Positions 24,984 to 33,311 of a DNA stretch of 64,000 nt are shown piece after piece. Each line of letters begins with the position of its first letter. The stretch's first letter is position 1. The notes under the pieces are model-generated. The model was given only the letters and a program-made list of their open reading frames with translations. It searched no databases and was not told the origin of the DNA. The stretch is taken from contig NZ_JACAOR010000008.1 in the NCBI RefSeq assembly GCF_013386115.1, forward strand, positions 62,001 through 126,000, written 5' to 3'. Made by a program: the position numbers and the translations under genes. The DNA is from Pseudomonas gingeri. GTDB taxonomy: Bacteria; Pseudomonadota; Gammaproteobacteria; Pseudomonadales; Pseudomonadaceae.

Positions 24984-25886
24984 ATGCACATATTGCTGAC
25001 AGGCGGTACTGGTTTGATCGGGCGCCAGCTGTGCAAGCACTGGTCGGCACAGGGGCACCGCCTGACGGTCTGGAGCCGCCGGCCCGAGGACGTGGCCCGC
25101 TTGTGCGGGGCGCAGGTGCGTGGCGTGCGCCATCTGGAGGACCTGGCCGGCGAGCCGCTGGACGCGGTGATCAACCTGGCCGGCGCGCCGATTGCCGACC
25201 GCCCCTGGACCCACAAGCGCAAGGCATTGCTGTGGAGCAGCCGGATCCAGTTGACCGAAACCCTGCTGGCCTGGCTCGAAGGGCGCGAGCAACGTCCGGC
25301 GGTGCTGATCTCCGGCTCGGCGGTGGGCTGGTATGGCGACGGTGGCGAGCGTGAGCTGACGGAAGATTCGCCGCCGGTCAGCGAAGACTTTGCCAGCCAG
25401 TTGTGCATCGCCTGGGAGGAAACCGCGCAACGCGCGCAGGCTTTGGGTATTCGCGTGGTGCTGGTACGAACCGGCCTGGTGCTGGCGGCCGAGGGCGGCT
25501 TTTTGTCGCGCCTGCTGCTGCCGTTCAAACTCTGCCTGGGCGGCCCGATCGGCAACGGTCGGCAGTGGATGCCCTGGATCCATTTGCAGGATCAAATCGC
25601 CCTGATTGATTTTCTTCTGCACCGCGACGACGCCAGCGGTCCTTATAATGCCTGCGCGCCGAAACCGGTGCGCAACCGTGCGTTCGCCAAGGCCCTGGGC
25701 CAGGTGCTGCATCGTCCGGCCGTGATCCCCATGCCGGCCCCGGCCTTGCGAATCGGCCTCGGCGAGTTGTCGCTGTTGCTGCTCGGCGGCCAGCGCGCGG
25801 TGCCCAATCGCCTGCTGGCGGCGGGCTTCGTCTTTCAGTTTACCGATCTGCCCGCGGCCCTCGACGATCTGTCGGGTCGCCTCTGA
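24984..25886 (+). CDS. TIGR01777 family epimerase / NAD-dependent sugar-nucleotide-like reductase
   Basis: This 300-aa extended-SDR protein has an N-terminal Rossmann motif LLTGGTGLIGRQL (residues 4-16), the SGSAVGWYG motif around the active site and RTGLVLAAEGGFL, all typical of the YfcH/TIGR01777 family. Substrate is unknown. GAGGA precedes the ATG. It is followed after 13 bp by hemH, an arrangement common in Pseudomonas, suggesting one transcript. Confidence 0.92.
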   Translation: MHILLTGGTGLIGRQLCKHWSAQGHRLTVWSRRPEDVARLCGAQVRGVRHLEDLAGEPLDAVINLAGAPIADRPWTHKRKALLWSSRIQLTETLLAWLEGREQRPAVLISGSAVGWYGDGGERELTEDSPPVSEDFASQLCIAWEETAQRAQALGIRVVLVRTGLVLAAEGGFLSRLLLPFKLCLGGPIGNGRQWMPWIHLQDQIALIDFLLHRDDASGPYNACAPKPVRNRAFAKALGQVLHRPAVIPMPAPALRIGLGELSLLLLGGQRAVPNRLLAAGFVFQFTDLPAALDDLSGRL

Positions 25887-25899
25887 CATAGGACATTGC

Positions 25900-26925
25900 A
25901 TGACCGATCACGCGCTGCTACTGGTCAACCTGGGTTCGCCGGCTTCCACTTCGGTTGCGGATGTGCGCAGTTACCTCAATCAGTTTCTGATGGATCCCTA
26001 TGTGATCGACTTGCCGTGGCCGATTCGGCGCCTGCTGGTGTCGCTGATCCTGATCAAGCGCCCCGAGCAGTCGGCCCATGCCTATGCCTCGATCTGGTGG
26101 GACGAGGGCTCGCCGCTGGTGGTGTTGAGCCGGCGCTTGCAGCAGCAGATGAGCGCGCAATGGACCCAGGGGCCGGTGGAACTGGCCATGCGTTATGGTG
26201 AGCCGTCGATCGAGACGGTGCTGACCCGGCTGGCCTCCCAGGGTATCCGCCAGGTGACCCTGGCACCGTTGTATCCGCAGTTCGCCGACAGCACCGTGAC
26301 CACGGTGATCGAAGAGGCACGGCGGGTGGTGCGCGAGCGCAGGCTCGACGTGCAGTTTTCCATCCTGCAGCCGTTCTACGACCAGCCGGAATACATCGAA
26401 GCCCTGGTGGCGAGCGCGCGGCCGCACCTGACGCAGGGGTTCGATCATTTGCTGCTGAGTTTCCATGGCCTGCCGGAGCGCCACCTGACCAAGCTCGACC
26501 CCACGGGCAGCCACTGTCTCAAGGATGCCGACTGCTGTCGGAATGCATCGCCTGCGGTGCTCGCCACGTGCTACCGCGCCCAATGCCTGCGCACGGCGGC
26601 GGCGTTTGCCGAGCAGATGGGATTGGCGCAGGAGCAATGGTCGGTATCGTTCCAGTCACGTCTTGGCCGGGCGAAGTGGATCGAGCCTTACACCGAGGCA
26701 CGCCTGGATGAGCTGGCCAGGTCCGGGGTGAAGAAGATCCTGGTGATGTGCCCGGCGTTTGTCGCCGATTGCATCGAGACGCTGGAGGAGATCGGCGATC
26801 GCGGGCGCGAGCAGTTTATCGCGGCGGGAGGCGAGGAGTTGGTGCTGGTACCGTGCCTGAACGATGAGCCGCAGTGGGCGGCGGCGCTGAACACGCTCTG
26901 TGAGCGGGCGCCGTTGGCCCTGTAA
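25900..26925 (+). CDS. hemH: Ferrochelatase
   Basis: This 341-aa enzyme inserts Fe2+ into protoporphyrin IX to make protoheme, the last step of heme synthesis. The catalytic His189 lies in LLSFHGLPERH, and the conserved acidic helix follows CPAFVADCIETLEEI. An unusual cysteine cluster (Cys206, 212, 213, 224 and 229) lies just after the catalytic His region. The gene follows the TIGR01777 gene closely and is bounded downstream by a REPIN separating it from convergent uraA. Confidence 0.97.
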   Translation: MTDHALLLVNLGSPASTSVADVRSYLNQFLMDPYVIDLPWPIRRLLVSLILIKRPEQSAHAYASIWWDEGSPLVVLSRRLQQQMSAQWTQGPVELAMRYGEPSIETVLTRLASQGIRQVTLAPLYPQFADSTVTTVIEEARRVVRERRLDVQFSILQPFYDQPEYIEALVASARPHLTQGFDHLLLSFHGLPERHLTKLDPTGSHCLKDADCCRNASPAVLATCYRAQCLRTAAAFAEQMGLAQEQWSVSFQSRLGRAKWIEPYTEARLDELARSGVKKILVMCPAFVADCIETLEEIGDRGREQFIAAGGEELVLVPCLNDEPQWAAALNTLCERAPLAL

Positions 26926-26954
26926 ATGCAAATCGTGGAAACCCTGCTGAACCT

Positions 26955-27040
26955 TGTAGGAGCCGGCTTGCTGGCGATCCAGGCGACGCGGTTTGACAGA
27001 AAACCGCACCGCTGCCATCGCCGGCAAGCCGGCTCCTACA
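26955..27040. repeat. REPIN (paired REP inverted repeat)
   Basis: TGTAGGAGCCGGCTTGCTGG-type arm at 26955-26978 is the inverse of the arm at 27017-27040 with one internal mismatch (CTGGCGAT versus ATCGCCGG), the typical doublet of Pseudomonas REP sequences. The 38-bp spacer is unique. It lies in the gap between convergent hemH and uraA, the usual REPIN location, and is probably mobilised by a RAYT transposase encoded elsewhere. A single GTAGGAGC half-site remains near 27080. Confidence 0.85.
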
Positions 27041-27099
27041 GTTCTGTGTTGAATCGCAGATTTGCGTACAACACGGCCCCGTAGGAGCAAACACGAGCC

Positions 27100-28374
27100 T
27101 TACAACAACGGCTCGTCGCCTTTCTTGTGCTTCCAGCTGTCATTGCCTGGCAGCAACAGGTTCAGGGCAATCGCCACCACGGCACACAGGGCGATGCCCT
27201 TGAGGCCGAAGTCGTCGGGGCCGGTGCCGGTGCCCACCAGCACGCCACCGATGCCGAACACCAGGGTCACCGAGACGATCACCAGGTTGCGCGCTTCGCC
27301 CAGGTCGATCTTGTGGCGGATCAGGGTGTTCATCCCCACCGCGGCAATCGAACCGAACAGCAGGCAGAGGATCCCGCCCATCACCGGCACCGGGATGCTT
27401 TGCAGCAGGGCGCCGAACTTGCCGATAAACGCCAGACTGATGGCGAAGATCGCCGCCCAGGTCATGATTTTCGGGTTGTAGTTCTTGGTCAGCATCACCG
27501 CGCCGGTCACTTCGGCATAGGTGGTGTTGGGCGGACCGCCGAACAGGCCGGCTGCCGTGGTGGCGATGCCGTCACCCAGCAGGGTGCGATGCAGGCCCGG
27601 CTTCTTCAGGTAGTCGCGACCGGTCACGCTGCCCACGGCGATCACTCCGCCGATATGCTCGATGGCCGGGGCCAGCGCCACCGGGACAATGAACAGGATC
27701 GCCTGCCAGTTGAACTCCGGCGCGGTGAAGTGCGGCAGGGCGAACCAGGGCGCGGCGGCGATCTTGGCGGTATCGACCACGCCGAAGTAGAACGACATGG
27801 CAAAGCCCACCAGGACCCCGGAGATGATCGGCACCAGGCGGAAGATGCCCCTGCCGAACACCGCCACGATCAGCGTGGTCAGCAGCGCCGGCATCGAGAT
27901 CAGCATGGCGGTCTGGTAATGAATCAGTTCCGAGCCGTCGCCGGCCTTGCCCATCGCCATGTTCGCGGCAATCGGCGCCATGGCCAGGCCGATGGAGATG
28001 ATCACCGGACCGATCACCACCGGCGGCAGCAGCCGGTCGATGAAACCGGTGCCCTTGATCTTCACCGCGAGGCCCAGGAAGGTGTAGACGAAACCGGCCG
28101 CCATCACCCCGCCCATGGTCGCCGCCAGGCCGAACTGGCCCTTGGCGAGGATGATCGGGGTGATAAAGGCGAAGCTCGACGCGAGGAACACCGGCACCTG
28201 GCGTCCGGTGACCAGTTGGAACAGCAGAGTCCCCAGGCCCGCCGTGAACAGCGCGACGTTGGGGTCGAGGCCGGTGATCAGCGGCATCAACACCAGGGCG
28301 CCAAAGGCCACGAAGAGCATCTGCGCGCCAGACAGCACCGTGCGCCAGAGCGGGTCGTTGAACTCATCCCGCAT
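27100..28374 (-). CDS. uraA: Uracil permease (NCS2 family)
   Basis: This 424-aa membrane protein has about a dozen hydrophobic segments and the NCS2 motifs PVFLASSFAF, the conserved helix-8 glutamate in ALAPAIEHIGG and GGPPNTTYAE in helix 10. It imports uracil with protons. ATG 28374 follows the upp stop by one base with AAGGA inside upp, so the two are co-transcribed and coupled. The longer frame starts within upp. Confidence 0.96.
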   Translation of the reverse strand: MRDEFNDPLWRTVLSGAQMLFVAFGALVLMPLITGLDPNVALFTAGLGTLLFQLVTGRQVPVFLASSFAFITPIILAKGQFGLAATMGGVMAAGFVYTFLGLAVKIKGTGFIDRLLPPVVIGPVIISIGLAMAPIAANMAMGKAGDGSELIHYQTAMLISMPALLTTLIVAVFGRGIFRLVPIISGVLVGFAMSFYFGVVDTAKIAAAPWFALPHFTAPEFNWQAILFIVPVALAPAIEHIGGVIAVGSVTGRDYLKKPGLHRTLLGDGIATTAAGLFGGPPNTTYAEVTGAVMLTKNYNPKIMTWAAIFAISLAFIGKFGALLQSIPVPVMGGILCLLFGSIAAVGMNTLIRHKIDLGEARNLVIVSVTLVFGIGGVLVGTGTGPDDFGLKGIALCAVVAIALNLLLPGNDSWKHKKGDEPLL

Positions 28375-28375
28375 G

Positions 28376-29014
28376 TCAGGCGTCCTTCTGCTTGGTGCCG
28401 AAGATCTTGTCACCGGCATCGCCCAGGCCCGGGATGATGTAGCCGTGCTCGTTCAGTTTCTGATCGATGGAGGCGGTGTAGATGGTCACGTCCGGGTGGG
28501 CTTTCTCGACCACGGCGATGCCTTCGGGGGCCGCGACCAGGACCATCGCGCGGATGTCCTTGCAGCCGGCTTTCTTCAGCAGGTCGATGGTCGCGACCAT
28601 CGAGCCGCCGGTGGCGAGCATCGGGTCGATGATCATCGCCAGGCGTTCGTCGATTTCCGGGACCAGTTTTTCCAGGTAGGTGTGGGCTTCGAGGGTTTCC
28701 TCGTTGCGGGCCACGCCCACGGCACTGACCTTGGCGCCGGGGATCAGGCTGAGCACGCCTTCGAGCATGCCGATACCGGCGCGCAGGATCGGCACCACGG
28801 TGATTTTCTTCCCGGCGATTTTCTCGACCTGTACGGTGCCGCACCAGCCTTCGATGTCATAGGTTTCGAGGGGCAGGTCCTTGGTCGCCTCATAGGTCAG
28901 CAATGCACCGACTTCCTGGGCAAGCTCACGGAAGTTCTTCGTGCTAATGTCAGCGCGGCGCATAAGGCCGAGCTTGTGACGGATCAGCGGATGGCGGATC
29001 TCACGGATGGGCAT
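28376..29014 (-). CDS. upp: Uracil phosphoribosyltransferase
   Basis: This 212-aa enzyme makes UMP from uracil and PRPP in pyrimidine salvage. The PRPP-binding loop is seen as IIDPMLATGGSM, the uracil-binding C-terminal segment as YIIPGLGDAGDKIFGT, and the flexible RAGIGMLEG loop is present. Length and ends fit the family. Downstream uraA supplies the substrate, forming a compact uracil uptake-salvage operon, divergent from hpt. Confidence 0.98.
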   Translation of the reverse strand: MPIREIRHPLIRHKLGLMRRADISTKNFRELAQEVGALLTYEATKDLPLETYDIEGWCGTVQVEKIAGKKITVVPILRAGIGMLEGVLSLIPGAKVSAVGVARNEETLEAHTYLEKLVPEIDERLAMIIDPMLATGGSMVATIDLLKKAGCKDIRAMVLVAAPEGIAVVEKAHPDVTIYTASIDQKLNEHGYIIPGLGDAGDKIFGTKQKDA

Positions 29015-29050
29015 GGGGAAAGGCTCCGACGGCGGGCAAAAAAACCGCCC

Positions 29051-29062
29051 TAGATTAATCTA
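29051..29062. repeat. 12-bp perfect palindrome in the upp-hpt divergent promoter region
   Basis: TAGATTAATCTA is a perfect 12-bp palindrome, AT-rich against a GC-rich background, 37 bp before the upp start and 139 bp before the hpt start. It could be an operator or part of the upp -10 region. No known regulator motif was recognised. Confidence 0.45.
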
Positions 29063-29200
29063 TCCGGGGAAGATGTCCTATAGAACGGTAATACGTTAGT
29101 CCAGAAACGCTTGATCTGACCCTGCCGGGTGCGTACCTTTGCCGGCTTTTCTTGCGCAGCTCCCTGCACAAGCCCTACCCAAGCATCTATGGAGAGCGCC

Positions 29201-29758
29201 ATGTCCGCTGATCTCGAGCATATCCGTCAAGTCATGCGCGAAGCCGACTGCCTGTACACCAACGACCAAGTCGAAGCGGCCATCGCCCGGGTCGGCGCGC
29301 AGATCAATGCCGACCTGGCCGAGCGCAATCCGGTGGTGTTCTGCGTGATGAACGGCGGCCTGATCTTCTCCGGCAAATTGCTGACCCACCTCGATTTCCC
29401 GCTGGAAGCGTCCTACCTGCACGCGACCCGCTATCGCAACGAAACCAGCGGCGGCGACCTGTTCTGGAAAGCCAAGCCGGAAGTCTCGTTCATCGACCGT
29501 GACGTGCTGATCATCGACGACATCCTCGACGAGGGCCACACCCTGGGCGCGATCATCGACTTCTGCAAGCATGCCGGTGCCCGCAAGGTGCACACGGCCG
29601 TGCTGATCGACAAGGACCACGACCGCAAGGCGCGTCCGGACCTGAAGGCCGATTATGTCGGCCTGCCATGCATCGACCGGTACATCTTCGGCTACGGCAT
29701 GGACTACAAGGGCTACTGGCGCAACGCTGCCGGCATCTTTGCCGTCAAGGGCATGTAA
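29201..29758 (+). CDS. hpt: Hypoxanthine-guanine phosphoribosyltransferase
   Basis: This 185-aa purine salvage enzyme has the PRPP loop VLIIDDILDEGHTLGA, the PPi loop VMNGGLIF and base-recognition FGYGMDYKGYWRN near the C-terminus. GGAGAG lies a few bases before the ATG at 29201; the longer frame from 29129 adds non-conserved residues. It is divergent from upp and followed after 3 bp by a cupin gene. Confidence 0.95.
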   Translation: MSADLEHIRQVMREADCLYTNDQVEAAIARVGAQINADLAERNPVVFCVMNGGLIFSGKLLTHLDFPLEASYLHATRYRNETSGGDLFWKAKPEVSFIDRDVLIIDDILDEGHTLGAIIDFCKHAGARKVHTAVLIDKDHDRKARPDLKADYVGLPCIDRYIFGYGMDYKGYWRNAAGIFAVKGM

Positions 29759-29761
29759 GCC

Positions 29762-30235
29762 ATGGCCGCGCCGAGTTTTCTCGATCAGGCCCTGTTTGCC
29801 GACCTGGCCAGCAAGGCCGCGGCCAGCCCGCGTGGGCGCACGCACCACAACTTTCACCAGATGGACGAGCCATGCCATCGCATGGCGGTCGGCCTGCAGC
29901 CCAATACCTATGTCCCGCCGCACCGGCATTTGAGCGCGGACAAGGCCGAGACCCTGCTGGTGCTCAAGGGCAGCCTGGGTCTGCTGGTGTTCGACGAGGA
30001 CGGGCAAGTGGTGACTCGTCGTGTCCTGCAGGCGGGCGGTGACTGTCCGGCCGTCGACCTGCCGGCCGGGGTGTTCCACGGGTTGGTGGTGCTGGAGCCC
30101 AACACGGTGATGTTCGAGTGCAAGGCCGGCCCGTATCGCCCGGTGGGCGAGGGCGAGATGGCGACCTGGGCGCCCCGTGAAGGCGAGGCGCAGGTCGCCG
30201 CTTACCAGGCCTGGATGCGCGCGCAGTTCGACTGA
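29762..30235 (+). CDS. WbuC-family cupin-fold protein
   Basis: This 157-aa single cupin has motif 1 PPHRHLSADKAETLLVLKGS and motif 2 (DLPAGVFHGLVVLEP) with His residues that could bind a metal. It resembles WbuC-type cupins found in polysaccharide and housekeeping contexts. Function is unknown; it follows hpt by 3 bp, so is co-transcribed. Confidence 0.85.
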   Translation: MAAPSFLDQALFADLASKAAASPRGRTHHNFHQMDEPCHRMAVGLQPNTYVPPHRHLSADKAETLLVLKGSLGLLVFDEDGQVVTRRVLQAGGDCPAVDLPAGVFHGLVVLEPNTVMFECKAGPYRPVGEGEMATWAPREGEAQVAAYQAWMRAQFD

Positions 30236-30278
30236 AACCCCATGCTTTGCCGTATCATTAGCCGACTAACGACAGGCT

Positions 30279-31235
30279 ATGGGTTTCTACGGCATGCTGG
30301 CGATCTTTCTCGGCACTCTCACCATCACCGCGCCGGTGTTCGCCATGCTGTTCCTGGGCGTGGCGCTCAAGCGCGTTGGCTGGATCAACGACAACTTCAT
30401 CCACACCGCGTCGGCGCTGGTATTCAACGTCACCATGCCGGCGCTGCTGTTCCTCGGGATCCTCCACGCCGACCTGCATTCGGCCCTGAAGCCCGCGGTG
30501 CTGGGGTATTTCGCCATTGCCACGCTGGTGGGGTTCGCCGGTTCCTGGGGGTGGGCGATCTGGCGTTGTCCGAAGGAAGACCGGGGCATCTATACCCAGG
30601 GGGCCTTTCGCGGCAACAACGGGGTGATCGGCCTGGCCCTGGCCGCCAGCATGTACGGCGACTACGGGATTTCCCTCGGGGCGATCCTCGCGGCGCTGGT
30701 GATCCTGTTCTACAACACCCTGTCGACCATTGTCCTGGCGGTCTATAGCCCGGTGATCAAGTCCGATCCCTGGAGCATCTGCAAAAGCGTGTTCAGCAAC
30801 CCGCTGATCATCAGCGTGATCGCTGCCGCGCCCTTTGCGTACTGGCAGATCGGCCTGCCTGGCTGGCTGGAAACCTCCGGCAACTACCTGGCGCAGATGA
30901 CCCTGCCGCTGGCGCTGATCTGCATTGGCGGCACCTTGTCCCTGGCGGCATTGCGCAAGAGCGGCGACATGGCCCTGAGTGCGAGCCTGGTGAAAATGGT
31001 CGGCATGCCGATCATCGCGACCCTGGGCGCATGGCTTTGCGGCTTTCGCGGCGCGGAACTGGGGATTCTGTTTCTCTACTTCGGCAGCCCGACGGCGGCG
31101 GCCAGCTTCGTCATGGCCCGGGCGGCCAATGGCAATCATGAACTGGCGGCGGCGATTATCGTGATCACCACGCTGATGGCGGCGATCACGACCAATATCG
31201 GCATCTTCGTGTTGCAGTGGGGCGGCTGGATCTGA
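30279..31235 (+). CDS. AEC family transporter (auxin efflux carrier type)
   Basis: This 318-aa protein has ten hydrophobic segments in two halves, with VFNVTMPALLF and GNNGVIGLALA in the first half and FGSPTAAASFVMA in the last, as in AEC permeases for organic anions. An alternative start at 30294 (MLAIFLG) is possible; 30279 has a weak AGG. It converges with the CMD-family gene after 28 bp. Substrate is unknown. Confidence 0.88.
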   Translation: MGFYGMLAIFLGTLTITAPVFAMLFLGVALKRVGWINDNFIHTASALVFNVTMPALLFLGILHADLHSALKPAVLGYFAIATLVGFAGSWGWAIWRCPKEDRGIYTQGAFRGNNGVIGLALAASMYGDYGISLGAILAALVILFYNTLSTIVLAVYSPVIKSDPWSICKSVFSNPLIISVIAAAPFAYWQIGLPGWLETSGNYLAQMTLPLALICIGGTLSLAALRKSGDMALSASLVKMVGMPIIATLGAWLCGFRGAELGILFLYFGSPTAAASFVMARAANGNHELAAAIIVITTLMAAITTNIGIFVLQWGGWI

Positions 31236-31263
31236 CGGCAGGCCCAGCCGCCGGCGGTCGCAC

Positions 31264-31644
31264 TCAGTCCGCTGTCTGGTAGGCGTCGATCACTTCCTGG
31301 GCCGCGCGGAACGCATCGATGGCTGCTGGCACGCCGGCATACACCGCGCAGTGCAGCAGCGCTTCGCGGATTTCCTCGACGGTACAGCCATTGTTCAAGG
31401 CGCCGCGTACGTGGCCCTTGAGTTCCTGCGGACACTTGAGCGCGGTCAGCGCCGCGAGGGTGATCAGGCTGCGGGTCTTCAGCGGCAGGCCTTCGCGGTT
31501 CCAGACGCTGCCCCAGGCGTGTTCGTTGACGAAATCCTGCAGCGGCTGGCTGAACTCGGTGGCATTGCCCAGGGCACGGTCGACGAATACATCGCCCATC
31601 ACCTGACGACGCATCTCGACACCAGCTTTCTTCTGATCGGTCAT
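31264..31644 (-). CDS. Carboxymuconolactone decarboxylase (CMD) family protein
   Basis: This 126-aa protein has the CMD fold signature: EHAWGSVWNREGLPLKTRSLITLA-type core (seen as HAWGSVWNREGLP and TRSLITLAAL) and a C-terminal CTVEEIREALLHCAVYAGVP. It looks like PcaC homologues but sits outside any aromatic-degradation cluster. ATG 31644 has AGGAG upstream; longer frames lie inside the next gene. Confidence 0.88.
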   Translation of the reverse strand: MTDQKKAGVEMRRQVMGDVFVDRALGNATEFSQPLQDFVNEHAWGSVWNREGLPLKTRSLITLAALTALKCPQELKGHVRGALNNGCTVEEIREALLHCAVYAGVPAAIDAFRAAQEVIDAYQTAD

Positions 31645-31655
31645 TGCAGTGGCTC

Positions 31656-32735
31656 CTATGAGTGTTGGCGACGCCAGGCCCGCAGCGTACTGAACAGCAG
31701 GTACGCCAGCAGCGCCGGCAGGATGAAAAACAGCATCAGGTGTTCCAGGCGCACCGCCATCGGCATGCCGGTGGTGAACCACACCACATGCAGGCCGTAG
31801 GCCAGGTACAGGCCGAGAAACAGCAGGCCTTCGGCGCGGGTGATGCGATAACCGGAGTAGAACACCGGCCAGCACAACGCCGCGACGCCGAGCATGACCG
31901 GCAGGTCGAACGACAGGGCGTTGGGCGACACCGACAAGGGTTCCGGGGCGATCAGGGCCGTGACGCCCAGTACCCCCAGCAGGTTGAACAGATTGCCGCC
32001 GATCACGTTGCCGACGGCGATATCCCGCTGGCCGCGGAAGGCGGCGATCAGCGAAGTGGCCAGTTGCGGCAACGAGGTGCCGACGGCGACCACGGTCAGG
32101 CCGATGATGCGTTCGGACAGGCCCAGCTCGGTGGCGACGTCAACCGCCGCATCCAGCAGCAGGTGACCGGCGAGCGTCAGCAGGGCCAGGCCCAGCAGCA
32201 TCCAGGTCACGCTGCTGACCCAGGGCGCGCGCGGGCGGTCATGGGGATGCCCGGGGTGATGATGGGCATGCTGGTTGTGCTGCGAGGTACGCAGCAGCAA
32301 GCCCAGGTACAGGGCGAAAATCACCAGCATCAGCACGCCGTCGAAACGGCTCAGCTCTTCGTTGAAGGCCAGGCCGAAGACCAGCAGGCTGGCGACGATC
32401 ATCAGCGGGATATCCAGGCGCACCAACTGGCGCGAGACCCGCAAGGGGATGATCAGCGCCGAGAGGCCGAGGGTCACCAGGGTGTTGAAGATATTGCCGC
32501 CGATCACGCTGCCGACCGCGATATCGGCGTTTTCATAAAAGGCCGCTTGCAGGCTGACGGCCATCTGCGGCGCGCTGCTGCCGAAGGCGACGATGGTCAG
32601 GCCGATCAGCAGCGGGCGCACCCGCAGGCTTGCCGCCAGGCGCACGGCCGCACGCACCAGCAGTTCGGCGCCGACGATCAGCAGTAACAGGCCGCCGAGC
32701 AGTTGGATCAGGCTCAGGAGCGGCAGGGCGGTCAA
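31656..32735 (-). CDS. CaCA-family (sodium/calcium exchanger-like) membrane protein
   Basis: This 359-aa protein has ten or eleven hydrophobic segments in two inverted halves, each with an alpha repeat: GLTIVAFGSSAPQMAVS and GLTVVAVGTSLPQLATS. The family normally has Glu after the Pro (GTSxPE) as a cation ligand; here both are Gln (Gln57 and Gln224). A histidine-rich loop at about 151-165 (QHAHHHPGHPHD) separates the halves. The start is TTG 32735; an in-frame ATT nine bases upstream has a better-placed GGGAG. The ion transported is uncertain. Confidence 0.88.
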   Translation of the reverse strand: MTALPLLSLIQLLGGLLLLIVGAELLVRAAVRLAASLRVRPLLIGLTIVAFGSSAPQMAVSLQAAFYENADIAVGSVIGGNIFNTLVTLGLSALIIPLRVSRQLVRLDIPLMIVASLLVFGLAFNEELSRFDGVLMLVIFALYLGLLLRTSQHNQHAHHHPGHPHDRPRAPWVSSVTWMLLGLALLTLAGHLLLDAAVDVATELGLSERIIGLTVVAVGTSLPQLATSLIAAFRGQRDIAVGNVIGGNLFNLLGVLGVTALIAPEPLSVSPNALSFDLPVMLGVAALCWPVFYSGYRITRAEGLLFLGLYLAYGLHVVWFTTGMPMAVRLEHLMLFFILPALLAYLLFSTLRAWRRQHS

Positions 32736-32761
32736 TCCGAAAATGGCGGGGGCTCCCGAAG

Positions 32762-33133
32762 TCAGTCGTTGAGGCTTTGTACACGAACGCGCGCGGTGCC
32801 GCTTTGCAGCATACCCAACTGCTCGGCCGCTTCCCGTGAAAGATCGATCAGGCGCCCACGGGTATGGGGACCACGGTCGTTGATACGGACCACGACGCTG
32901 CGGTCATTGGCGAGGTTGGTGACTTTTACCCGGGTGCCGAAGGGCAGTTGGCGATGGGCGGCGGTCAGGCCGTGCTGGTCGAACGGTTCGCCGCTGGCGG
33001 TACGTTTGCCGTGGTGCCGGGCGCCATAGTAGGACGCCATGCCGGTTTCATTGTAGCCGCGCGGGTCGATATCGTGAGTGGCGCAACCGGCCAGCAGGGT
33101 GAGGAGGGCGCAGGCGCCAAGCAGGCGTTTCAT
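32762..33133 (-). CDS. RlpA-like septal-ring lipoprotein (short form without SPOR domain)
   Basis: This 123-aa protein has a lipoprotein signal, MKRLLGACALLTLLAGC with the lipobox Cys at residue 17, then a double-psi beta-barrel domain: GMASYYGARHHGKRTASGEPFD, LPFGTRVKVTNL and VVVRINDRGPHTRGRLIDLS. The last motif contains the catalytic Asp of RlpA lytic transglycosylases. There is no C-terminal SPOR domain, unlike the main Pseudomonas RlpA. ATG 33133 has GGGAG upstream; the GTG at 33142 is too close to it. Confidence 0.9.
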   Translation of the reverse strand: MKRLLGACALLTLLAGCATHDIDPRGYNETGMASYYGARHHGKRTASGEPFDQHGLTAAHRQLPFGTRVKVTNLANDRSVVVRINDRGPHTRGRLIDLSREAAEQLGMLQSGTARVRVQSLND

Positions 33134-33188
33134 CGGGGGCACTCCCTACAGTGATCGTTCCCACGGCGGAGCATGGGGTAGGCCTGCC

Positions 33189-33259
33189 TGTGGGAGCGGG
33201 CTTGCCCGCGAAGACGATGTATCTGCGCCATCGTATTCGCGGGCAAGCCCGTTCCCGCA
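33189..33259. repeat. REPIN (paired REP, G-rich subtype)
   Basis: The arm TGTGGGAGCGGGCTTGCCCG.. at 33189-33212 is inverted as TTCGCGGGCAAGCCCGTTCC.. at 33236-33259 with one mismatch. It differs in sequence from the REPIN at 26955, so it belongs to another REP subgroup. It lies between the rlpA-like gene and the end of gatB. Confidence 0.85.
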
Positions 33260-33311
33260 GTGGACAGGCATGCAAGGCTGGCGGGAGCGGCCGTTGCCGG
33301 CCGCGCCGCTA

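Noticed and set aside
32735..32750. Possible ATT start for the CaCA-family gene
   Set aside because: GGGAG is well placed for it, but there is no homology evidence as there is for mreC; kept TTG 32735 as the start and mentioned the alternative.
32777..32784. TTGTACAC resembling the LitR half-site
   Set aside because: Single copy inside the rlpA-like coding region with no partner 18 bp away.
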